Source: CALHVX01 sp964640725 (lineage in GTDB: Bacteria; Pseudomonadota; Gammaproteobacteria; Pseudomonadales; Azotimanducaceae). Taken from it: a stretch of 64,000 nucleotides of DNA. A model generated the notes under the pieces. That model was given only the letters and a program-made list of their open reading frames with translations, did not search any database and was not told where the DNA came from. The position numbers and the translations under genes are program-made. Shown in pieces: positions 1 to 8,500 of the stretch (its first letter is position 1; the number at the start of each line of letters is the position of its first letter). Location: the NCBI GenBank assembly GCA_964640725.1, contig CAZXIJ010000001.1:1-64000 (forward strand), read 5' to 3'.

Positions 1-2
1 GC

Positions 3-44
3 CACGACGTCGCCTTCGAACCGGATCTCGACAGCGTCGAGTAG
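3..44 (+). CDS. C-terminal end of an unidentified protein (partial)
   Basis: Frame 3 is open from the window edge and ends in TAG, giving thirteen residues (HDVAFEPDLDSVE). The acidic composition and the stem-loop that follows immediately after the stop fit the end of a gene that begins outside the window. Too little is visible to name it. Confidence 0.35.
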   Translation, partial: HDVAFEPDLDSVE

Positions 45-45
45 G

Positions 46-70
46 CCCGTCCCGGGGGACCGGGAACGGG
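46..70 (+). terminator. Stem-loop after the first stop codon
   Basis: CCCGTCCCGG pairs with CCGGGAACGGG through ten base pairs with one bulged A and a GGGA loop. It starts two bases after the TAG at 42-44. There is no T-tract, so it is either a weak intrinsic terminator or an mRNA 3'-end structure. Confidence 0.35.
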
Positions 71-404
71 TGAGCTGACCGGCACAGCGCACGCTGCAGC
101 GGTCTCGGCAGCCTTAAAGGCAACTTAGTTTCTGTATTTTTCTCCACCGGGCTTCGCCGCACCCGGGCACTCCCGTGCCCGAGAAAACGCACGCACTGTC
201 ACCCCGGGGACAGATCCGTTGTGCGACTCATGCAAAGCTTTGCCGCGCTTTTGTAAACCTTCCATCTTAATAAGTTAGTTACAAACCATGGATGTTCCTT
301 TCGTTGACATTAACGAGGGGATCGACGGAAATGGTTTATGCGGTGCAACCAAGGATTGAGACGCACATTCAGTCAACCCCCCAAGATAAATCCGAGACAG
401 CCTG
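71..404. promoter_or_regulatory. Upstream region of the first giant protein gene
   Basis: No gene is supported in these 334 bases. Visible elements are the word TAAAGGCAA at 115-123 (also found at a similar distance before the next paralogue), a stem-loop CGGGCAC/GTGCCCG at 164-181, a near-palindrome around CCCCGGGG near 202, and an inverted repeat TTTGTAA (250-256) / TTACAAA (279-285). TTGACA near 303 resembles a -35 box but lacks a convincing -10 at normal spacing. Which element is the promoter is not decided. Confidence 0.3.
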
Positions 405-3400
405 ATGACCATCCACCGAGCGCTCGTCACCCTTATTCTCTTGGCCGCCGCCCCCGTCTGGGCCGCGCCAGTCACCTTCCAGGACGTCACCGAAACTGCC
501 GGCATGACCGGGGGCACGGAGAGCTGGGGCATCGCCTGGGGCGATTTCAACGGTGACCGCTGGCCCGACCTGATCGTTCAGGGTCACCGGGATTTTCCGC
601 GGATCTATCGAAACACCGGTACCGGCGTGTTCGAGGACGTCGCCGATGAGTACGACCCGGAAGATCTGTGGATCGGCTTCACCATCGACGACAAGCACGG
701 CGCGACCGTTGCCGACGTCGACAACGACGGCGACGACGACATCTATTTCGCAGTCAGCGCCACCGGCCCTGCCCAGCTGCTCATCAGCGAAGCGGAGTCC
801 GGCGGCACCCTCAACGAGCAGGCCGGACCCGCCGGGCTGACCAACGACGGCGCCGCACGTCTGGGCGTCTGGTTCGACTTCAACAACGACGGGCTGCTGG
901 ACGTGCTGCGGCACTCATCCGGGGGCGACAGCTTCTTCACCCAGGACAGCACTGGACTCACCTTCACCAGCCAGTTCTCGCCCTGCGGTAGCCGGGAAGA
1001 CTACGGCCAGCTGGCTGACTTCAACGCCGACGGCGACCTGGACTATCTGTGCGGCAGCCAATCCGCGTACCCGGACGGCATCTTCGATTTCTCCACCGGC
1101 AGCTTTGTCAGCATCGACTCGGTATTTCCGACGGTAAATCTCGTCGCAGACACCGTGCCCGGCGACTTCAACAACGACCTGCTCACCGACGTCATCGTTG
1201 TGCGCGGGGGCTTCCGGCCCAGCGGCGCGACCAAGAACGGCGACAACAGCATCGACGCCTGGTTCCGGAGCACCAACGGCGTGGGCTTCAACTTTCAGGC
1301 GACGGGCGCTGTCACCGTCACGATCGACGGTCAGGGCATCGGCATTTTCGACCTGCCGGTTATCCTCAACCTGGACACCGCCGGCAACACCTCGGGCAGC
1401 GGTTACGGCGTTTCCGTCTCCTGGGACGGCGTCGAGTGGGAAGTCCGCCACACCAACACCTCGCAGGCCTACGTGCGCGTCAGGGCCGACAATCCGGTCA
1501 CGGACCCGGTCATGTTCGGGCAGTCATCGCAGGACACCTCTGCCGCCACGGAGCACCTGGTAAACGACGGCACCCAGCTCAACCGCGTGTTCAATACCGG
1601 GCTGTTTGAGCAGATCAACTGCATCAGCGGCGTGGCTGCGGACTTCGATAACGATATGGACCTTGATCTGTACCTGGCCTGCCGCCAGGGCGCAGAGAAC
1701 CTGGCGAACCGCTACTACGACAACGACGGTACCGGTTCCTTCACCCTGGTCACGAACCATGGCGGCGAAGGCCCGGTGGGTGCCGGGATCGAGTTTGGCG
1801 TGGCGGACAGCGTGATCGCCGCTGACTACGATCTGGATGGCTTCATCGACCTGTCCGTGGCCAACGGCCTGCTGTTTTACCCCGTGAGCCGCGGTGGCCC
1901 GGACACGCTCATCCGCAACCAGGGCAACAGCAACAACTGGATCGAGATCGACCTCAACGGCACGACCTCCAACATCAAGGGCATTGGCGCCAAGGTGTTT
2001 GCCACGGCCGGCGGCGTCACGCAGGTCCGGGAACAGGCCGGCGGCTACCACCGCTGGTCTCAGAACAGCCAGCGCATTCATTTTGGCATGGCGCAGAATG
2101 CGACCGTGGACCTGGAAATCCGCTGGCCCTCCGGGCAGATCGACACGCACACGGGCGTTGCCGTAAACGACCTTTACGAGGCCACCGAGGGCGGCGCGAT
2201 TGTCGCGGTCACCCCCGGAGCCCCTGTGTTCCAGGAAATCCAGGCCGGCGACGAGTGCGGCCAACCGCCCTACAGCCAGACCTACGGCACCGCCATGCTG
2301 GTCTGGCGCAACTGCGGCACGGACAACTGGAACATCCGTCTGCGCGGTGGCATTGACTACGTCAACGACTTCGAGCCCCTGGAGTCGGCGGGCAACATCA
2401 ATGGCAACGCACCCTTCGGGAGCGTGAACGGGCTGTCGCTCACAGCCATTGATTCCCTGAGTCAGCCGAACGCTTCGAGCGTCAACTTCTCCGTGACCGT
2501 GAGCGAGGCCCTGGGCAACAACAAGGGCATCGCGTTCAGTACCGCTGGCCAGAGCAACACCTGCCTGAGCCTGGACGTGCAGGACATCGACCGGGTCATT
2601 CTGGGCGAAAGCCGCAAGCGCCTGCCCCTGCCCTTCGATCTGCAGACCCTGGGCGTGTGTGACTCTGACGGCGACGGCCTGACCGACGACGTCGATCTGG
2701 ACGATGACAACGACGGGGTGGACGACATCAACGATGCCTTCCCCCTGGATCCTTCCGAGTCGGCGGATAGCGACGGCGACGGCGTTGGCGACAATGCAGA
2801 CCTGTTTCCGAACGATCCGAACGAGACCAGCGACGCCGACGGCGACGGCATCGGCGACAACGCCGACATCGATGCAGACAACGACGGCATGCCCAACGCT
2901 ACGGAAAACAGTGGCGGCGCGGTGGTGAGCACGCTACTGGACGATTTCGAAACGGATCAGGGCTGGACCGTCGACCCGAACGGCACCGATACGGCAACCA
3001 CGGGCATCTGGGAAATCGCAACGCCAGAGCAAACCACCGCGTCTGGCAGCATCATCCAGCGTGGCGACACGACGAGCGGCGTGCAGGCGATCGTGACCGC
3101 GGCGAACGCCGGAAGCTCCGTCGGTACCGCAGACATCGACAATGGCCCGACCTCGGCCCTGTCACCGGTGATCGCTCTGCCGACCTCTGCCCAGCTGCTG
3201 GAGTTCAACTACTACTTCGCGCACCTGGCATCTTCCAACGGCCAGGACATCTTCCGGGTGACGCTGATTGGCGAGACCGGCCAGCAAACGCTGCTGGACG
3301 AATCCGGGGTCGGCGCCCTCCGTGCCGGCGTCTGGACGCCGGTCAGCGTGGACATCAGCGCCTTCGCTGGCGAAAACGTGCAGATTCTGCTGGAAGCCGC

Positions 3401-5228
3401 CGACGGCGGCGGCGGCTCGATCGTCGAAGCCGGGGTCGATGACCTGCGCCTGAGCAGCTTCACGGAAGATCAGGACCTGGACGGCGTAACGAACGCCCTC
3501 GATCTTGACAGCGACAACGACACCATCGCCGATGTGGTCGAAGCCGGACTGGTCGACGCCGATGGCGACTTCATTGTGGACGATCTGCTCGGAAGTCAGG
3601 GCACGATCACCAACCCGCCGGACAGCGACAGCGACGGCATTCCGGACTACCTTGACCTGGAAAGCAGCAACCCGGCCAACGACGGCACGGCCTACGACAT
3701 TGTCGCGAACGGCAATGGCGCCCTGGACAGCAACGGCGACGGCCTGCTGTCGGCCGCTGACAGTAACGGCGGTACCGACGCCGATGCCGACGGCATCGAT
3801 GACCTGATTGACGGCGACCCCTTCAATCCGGGTTCCGGCAGCGGCAACACGCTGGTGTTCTGTGGAGCTCCGACCTTCGACAGCACCGTCGATGTCGCCC
3901 TGTTCCTGTGGCAAGACTGCAGCACCGAGGAGTGGTTCGTTCGAATCTCCGGCGGCAACGATCCGGGCCCGCTGGTCTTCACCGGCACGATCGACGCATT
4001 CAACGGCCTGAACAGCCTTGCGGGCTTCAGCCAGGAAGGCAACGATGTGCTTGACAGCACTGCCACCGGCCTGAGCTACACCCAGACCGTCTTTGTTACA
4101 GGTGTGGATGGCTTCGACTTCACCGTGTCAGCAAACGCCTGCTTCACGCCCGACGCGAACGGCGTTCCGGTCCTGCTCGGACAGGCGCAGACGCCGCTGG
4201 GCGGGAGCAACGTCGATCTGTCGACCGGGATGGCTTGCGCAGATTCCGACGGCGACATGCTGCTGGATGTGGTCGAGCTGAACCTCGGCACCAACCCGAA
4301 CCTCGCCGACACCGACGGCGGCGGCGTGGACGATGGCGAAGAGGTCGCCCTGGGCACCGACCCGCTGGACCCGGCCGACGATGCCAGCAACACCGCTGTT
4401 TGCGGACCGCCGACCTTCGACGCGGCCAGCGAGCCGGGCCTGTATCTGTGGCGCGATTGCGGCGCCGCCGAGGCGGAATGGTCCTTCAGGGTCGTCGGTG
4501 GCGGTTTGCCCTGGCAGGAATACGCCGGCCAGCTTGGGGCCAGCGCGCCGCTGGCAGCGGCCCTGGTCGACCTGGAGCCCCACGACAATGTCGACTCCAT
4601 TCCGGGTGACACGCTGATCGACTTCAGCCTGTTCATCGGCGGCGCTGGCGTCGAAGGCTTCGACACCACGATCCCGGCGGGCGCCACCAGCTGCGTCGAG
4701 ATCGCAACGGTACCGAGCGGTTCCGGCGTCTTTGTCGGCGCCGGCAAGCTTCCCCAGAGCGGCAACTTCTCGCTGGAGGATCTGTCGAGCTGCACCATCA
4801 ACCCGCCGACCGTCGATGCCTGGTGTGGCGAGCCCGCGATCAATACCGCGAGCGAGCCGGGCCTGTACGTGTGGCAAGACTGCGCGGTTACCGGCAGCCG
4901 TGAATGGCACGTTCGTGCCGTTGGCGGCGGCCTGGGCTTCGATCAGTACGCTGGCACCATCGTGGGATCCGAGCCGCTCTCGGCCACGGGCATCGGGCTC
5001 CGGCTGCCGCCGGACGTGCTGGACACAGTGCCCGGCGACGCCACCATCGACTACACCTTCTTTGTCGGTGGCAGCGGCGTCGATGAACTGGTCACGGCGA
5101 TTCCGAACGCCGCGACGGCCTGCCTGGACCCGCAGGTCCTGCCGGCCGGGGTCCAGGTGTTTGTAGGCGAGAACAAGCAGCCCTTCAGCGGCCCGTTCAA
5201 CCTGCAAGATACCGGCGCCTGCCCCTAG
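405..5228 (+). CDS. Giant secreted FG-GAP/ASPIC-UnbV protein with TSP3 repeats and four novel C-terminal modules (paralogue 1)
   Basis: This 1607-residue protein begins with a signal peptide (cleavage near residue 21, PVWA-A). Residues about 22-500 carry FG-GAP/VCBS repeats seen as repeated DFNxDxxxDL calcium loops, as in CRTAC1-type propellers. Residues about 510-592 form an ASPIC/UnbV domain (NNWIEIDL to IRWPSGQ). TSP3-type DSDGDG repeats follow at about 753-834 and 1020-1146, and a jelly-roll-like segment starting DDFETDQGW lies near 843-1019. Four copies of an unrecognised four-cysteine module sit near 618-752, 1153-1278, 1333-1463 and 1474-1606, and the chain stops at GACP. It is probably a calcium-dependent extracellular or surface protein; no enzyme motif is visible. 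Codons for residues 27-145 are identical at DNA level to the downstream paralogue. The ATG at 405 is chosen because the signal peptide starts there. Confidence 0.85.
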   Translation: MTIHRALVTLILLAAAPVWAAPVTFQDVTETAGMTGGTESWGIAWGDFNGDRWPDLIVQGHRDFPRIYRNTGTGVFEDVADEYDPEDLWIGFTIDDKHGATVADVDNDGDDDIYFAVSATGPAQLLISEAESGGTLNEQAGPAGLTNDGAARLGVWFDFNNDGLLDVLRHSSGGDSFFTQDSTGLTFTSQFSPCGSREDYGQLADFNADGDLDYLCGSQSAYPDGIFDFSTGSFVSIDSVFPTVNLVADTVPGDFNNDLLTDVIVVRGGFRPSGATKNGDNSIDAWFRSTNGVGFNFQATGAVTVTIDGQGIGIFDLPVILNLDTAGNTSGSGYGVSVSWDGVEWEVRHTNTSQAYVRVRADNPVTDPVMFGQSSQDTSAATEHLVNDGTQLNRVFNTGLFEQINCISGVAADFDNDMDLDLYLACRQGAENLANRYYDNDGTGSFTLVTNHGGEGPVGAGIEFGVADSVIAADYDLDGFIDLSVANGLLFYPVSRGGPDTLIRNQGNSNNWIEIDLNGTTSNIKGIGAKVFATAGGVTQVREQAGGYHRWSQNSQRIHFGMAQNATVDLEIRWPSGQIDTHTGVAVNDLYEATEGGAIVAVTPGAPVFQEIQAGDECGQPPYSQTYGTAMLVWRNCGTDNWNIRLRGGIDYVNDFEPLESAGNINGNAPFGSVNGLSLTAIDSLSQPNASSVNFSVTVSEALGNNKGIAFSTAGQSNTCLSLDVQDIDRVILGESRKRLPLPFDLQTLGVCDSDGDGLTDDVDLDDDNDGVDDINDAFPLDPSESADSDGDGVGDNADLFPNDPNETSDADGDGIGDNADIDADNDGMPNATENSGGAVVSTLLDDFETDQGWTVDPNGTDTATTGIWEIATPEQTTASGSIIQRGDTTSGVQAIVTAANAGSSVGTADIDNGPTSALSPVIALPTSAQLLEFNYYFAHLASSNGQDIFRVTLIGETGQQTLLDESGVGALRAGVWTPVSVDISAFAGENVQILLEAADGGGGSIVEAGVDDLRLSSFTEDQDLDGVTNALDLDSDNDTIADVVEAGLVDADGDFIVDDLLGSQGTITNPPDSDSDGIPDYLDLESSNPANDGTAYDIVANGNGALDSNGDGLLSAADSNGGTDADADGIDDLIDGDPFNPGSGSGNTLVFCGAPTFDSTVDVALFLWQDCSTEEWFVRISGGNDPGPLVFTGTIDAFNGLNSLAGFSQEGNDVLDSTATGLSYTQTVFVTGVDGFDFTVSANACFTPDANGVPVLLGQAQTPLGGSNVDLSTGMACADSDGDMLLDVVELNLGTNPNLADTDGGGVDDGEEVALGTDPLDPADDASNTAVCGPPTFDAASEPGLYLWRDCGAAEAEWSFRVVGGGLPWQEYAGQLGASAPLAAALVDLEPHDNVDSIPGDTLIDFSLFIGGAGVEGFDTTIPAGATSCVEIATVPSGSGVFVGAGKLPQSGNFSLEDLSSCTINPPTVDAWCGEPAINTASEPGLYVWQDCAVTGSREWHVRAVGGGLGFDQYAGTIVGSEPLSATGIGLRLPPDVLDTVPGDATIDYTFFVGGSGVDELVTAIPNAATACLDPQVLPAGVQVFVGENKQPFSGPFNLQDTGACP
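483..838 (+). repeat. 356-bp segment identical to 5665-6020
   Basis: Read side by side at an offset of 5182, this stretch and 5665-6020 show no mismatch, third codon positions included, while the flanking coding sequence diverges at once (TTCCAG versus TTCGAA before, GACC versus CTCC after). The rest of the two genes is similar but clearly diverged, so this looks like recent gene conversion. Confidence 0.85.
2256..5222 (+). repeat. Four copies of the four-cysteine module in paralogue 1
   Basis: Copies run from first to last cysteine at 2256-2660, 3861-4238, 4401-4793 and 4824-5222. Each is 126-135 codons with four cysteines, an aromatic-DC/NC pair followed by W-x-hydrophobic-R, a glycine-rich turn (GG or GGG), a V-x-[VIL]-G strand and a final P-F/L-[ND]-L-x-x-x-x-C. 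I do not recognise it as a named domain. Confidence 0.75.
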
Positions 5229-5592
5229 GCTGAGCGCCCCCAGCCCCTCCCGGAGCCCGTCGCCTCCGGGAGGCACCTCGGCCGTAAAGGCCCTGTCCCC
5301 AGCGACATAAAGGCAATATTCCAGCTTTTATTGAGTCCCAGCGGCCTCTCTTCACACTTTGGTCATCCGGTATTCAGGACTGCGCGGGCAAACTGTGCAC
5401 GCTGCCTGAGCGCAAACTTCAGCAATTCTCTATCGTCTGATCAGTCGCTCCGTAAGCGGCGACAGGGCCGCAAGCCTTAACGGCCCGCGAAAACACGGCG
5501 ATATCGAGTCCGCAGCACGTGCACGAATGCACCGTTTCGCGGTCAAAACTCGCGCCATGCCGACCTTTGTTACATCCCGAGAGCATCCGTAG
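5229..5592. promoter_or_regulatory. Intergenic region between the two giant paralogues
   Basis: No gene is supported. It contains the stem-loop at 5246-5273 and TAAAGGCAA at 5308-5316, which lies about 285 bases before the next start codon (290 in the copy before the first paralogue). Apart from that word the region does not resemble the first upstream region, so the duplicated unit is essentially the coding sequence. Confidence 0.35.
5246..5273 (+). terminator. Perfect 10-bp stem-loop after paralogue 1
   Basis: CCTCCCGGAG and CTCCGGGAGG pair perfectly around an eight-base loop, 17 bases after the stop. No T-run follows, so intrinsic termination is only likely, not certain. Confidence 0.5.
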
Positions 5593-8500
5593 ATGAGACC
5601 AGCACTGTTTTTCGTGAGCCTGCTCACAGCGTCCCTGGCACTGGCAAGTCCCGTGACCTTCGAAGACGTCACCGAAACTGCCGGCATGACCGGGGGCACG
5701 GAGAGCTGGGGCATCGCCTGGGGCGATTTCAACGGTGACCGCTGGCCCGACCTGATCGTTCAGGGTCACCGGGATTTTCCGCGGATCTATCGAAACACCG
5801 GTACCGGCGTGTTCGAGGACGTCGCCGATGAGTACGACCCGGAAGATCTGTGGATCGGCTTCACCATCGACGACAAGCACGGCGCGACCGTTGCCGACGT
5901 CGACAACGACGGCGACGACGACATCTATTTCGCAGTCAGCGCCACCGGCCCTGCCCAGCTGCTCATCAGCGAAGCGGAGTCCGGCGGCACCCTCAACGAG
6001 CAGGCCGGACCCGCCGGGCTCTCCAACGACGGCGCGGCCCGCATGGGCGTCTGGTTCGACTTCAACAACGACGGGCTGCTGGACGTGCTGCGGCATTCCT
6101 CCGGGGGCGACAGCTTTTTCACCCGGGACAGCACCGGGCTCACCTTTTCCAGCCAGTTCTCGCCCTGCGGCAACCGCGAGTCCTACGGCCAGCTGGCTGA
6201 CTTCAACGCCGACGGCGACCTGGATTACCTCTGCGGCAGCCTGAGCGCGTATCCGGACGGCATCTTCGATTTCTCCACCGGCAGCTTCGAGCGCATTGAT
6301 TCAGTCTTCCCGACCATCAGCCGTGTCAATGACACCGTCACCGGCGACTTCAACAACGACGGCCTGACCGACGTCATTGTCGTGCGCGGCGGCCGGCGAC
6401 CTTCCGGGGCCACCAAAACGAACGACACAGACATCGACGCCTGGTTCCGAAGCACGGCCGGCACCGGTTTCACCTTCGCTGCCGAAGGTCCCGTCACCTT
6501 TATCATCGACGGTCAGGGCATCGGCATCTTCGATCTGCCCGTCGTGCTGGAACTGGATACCAACGGCGAGACCGAAGGTGTCGGCTACGGCGTCCGCGTC
6601 AACCGCAGCGGCGGTGAGTGGCGAGTCCGTCATATCAACACTTCCCAATCGTATATACGGGTGCGGGCGACCAACACCGTCTCAGAACCCGTGATGTTCG
6701 GCACGACCACGCAGGACGACTCGGCAGAGACAGAGCATCTGGTGAACGACGGCACCCAGCTCAACCGCGTGTTCTCCAGCGGCCTGTTTGTGCCCGTGGA
6801 CTGCATTAGCGGCGTGGCTGCAGACTTTGACAACGACATGGACCAGGACCTCTATCTCGCCTGCCGCAAGGGCCCGGACAACCTGGCCAACCGCTACTAC
6901 GACAACGACGGCGCAGGAAACTTCACGCTGGTCACCAACCACGGCGGCGAGGGCCCGGTCGGTACCGGACTGGAATACGGAGTCGCAGACAGCGTCATTT
7001 CCGCCGACTACGACCTGGACGGCTTTATGGATCTGGCGGTCGCCAACGGCCTGCTGTTCTACCCGGTCAGCCGCGGCGGACCGGATACGCTCATCCGCAA
7101 CCAGGGCAACAGCAACAACTGGATCGAGATCGACCTGAAGGGCACGACTTCGAACATCAAGGGCATCGGTGCCAAGGTCTTCGCGACCACCGGCGGCGTG
7201 ACCCAGCTGCGGGAGCAACATGGCGGCTATCACCGCTGGTCTCAGGACAGTCAGCGAATTCACTTTGGCCTGGCTCAAAACCAGACAGTCGACATCGAAA
7301 TTCGCTGGCCTTCCGGGCAAATCGATACGCACACGGCAGTATCGGCAAACGCGCTCTACGAAGCGACAGAAGGCGGTGCCATCGCCAGCGTCACTCCGGG
7401 CGCACCGGTGTTTCAGCAGATCGAGCCCGGCGACGAATGCGGCCAGCCGCCGTACAGCCAGGCTTACGGCACGGCCATGCTGGTATGGCGCGATTGCGGC
7501 ACCAGCAACTGGAACATCCGCATGCGCGGCGGCATCGACTACGTCAACGATTTCATCGTGCAGGAATCCCGCGGCAAGCTCATCGGCAACTCGGACTTCG
7601 GCAGCACTGCCGGTATCGGCCTGACCACCGAAGATCAGGTTGAAGGTACCGGCAACCGCGTCGACTTCGCGGTGAGCGTTGCAGAGACCGTTGGCAACAA
7701 CAAGGGCATCGCCTTTAACACCGCGACCCAGACACGAACCTGCCTGCTGATGGACGTCCAGGATATCGATCGGGTCATTCTGGGCGACAGCCGCAAAAGG
7801 CTGCCTCTGCCCTTTGACCTGCTCACCCTTGGCCCCTGCGATACGGACGGTGACGGCCTCACCAACGACCTGGATCCGGACGACGACAACGACGGCGTGA
7901 GCGACGATACCGACGCCTTCCCGCTGGACCCTGCAGAGAGCGCCGACAGCGATGGCGACGGCATCGGCGACAACGCTGATCTGTTCCCCAACGATCCCGG
8001 CGAGAACAGCGACGCCGACGCGGACGGCATTGGCGACAACTCGGATGTCGACGCAGACAACGACGGCCTGCAGGACGATGCCGAAGCCGCAGCAGGCTCC
8101 GGCATCGTGCAGATCCTGGACAACTTCGAAACGGACCTGGGCTGGAGCTTTAACCCGAACGGCACGGACTCTGCCAACGACGGGCTGTGGGAGATCGATG
8201 CACCGGAGATAACCGTTTCCGGCGCTCTGGTCATGCAGCGCGGAGACACGACCAGCGGCACCCAGGCCATCGTGACCCACGCGGCAGCAGGCGCTTCCGA
8301 CGCCAGCTTTGACGTTGACGGCGGGCTGACCTCTGCTCTGTCGCCAGAGTTTCAGCTGCCTGCCAGCGTGCAAACCCTGGCGTTCAACTACTACTTCGCC
8401 CACCTCGACAATGCCACCGCAGGCGACCTGTTCAGGGTGACCCTGATCGGCGAGACCGCCCAGCTTACGCTGCTGGAAGAATTCGGTCAGAACAGCAACC

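Noticed and set aside
2650..3860. Repetitive GAC-rich DNA as a tandem repeat or CRISPR
   Set aside because: The periodic GAC/GGC comes from TSP3 calcium loops in the protein; there are no equal repeats separated by unique spacers. No CRISPR array is seen anywhere in the window.
5000..5228. PEP-CTERM or type IX secretion C-terminal signal on the giant proteins
   Set aside because: All three end at GACP with no hydrophobic helix or basic tail, and no T9SS-type C-terminal motif is recognisable. The last element is a copy of the internal module.
6682..8403. 573-codon - strand open frame inside paralogue 2
   Set aside because: Antisense to a well-supported coding sequence and without domain similarity; the true frame has calcium loops and the ASPIC/UnbV domain.
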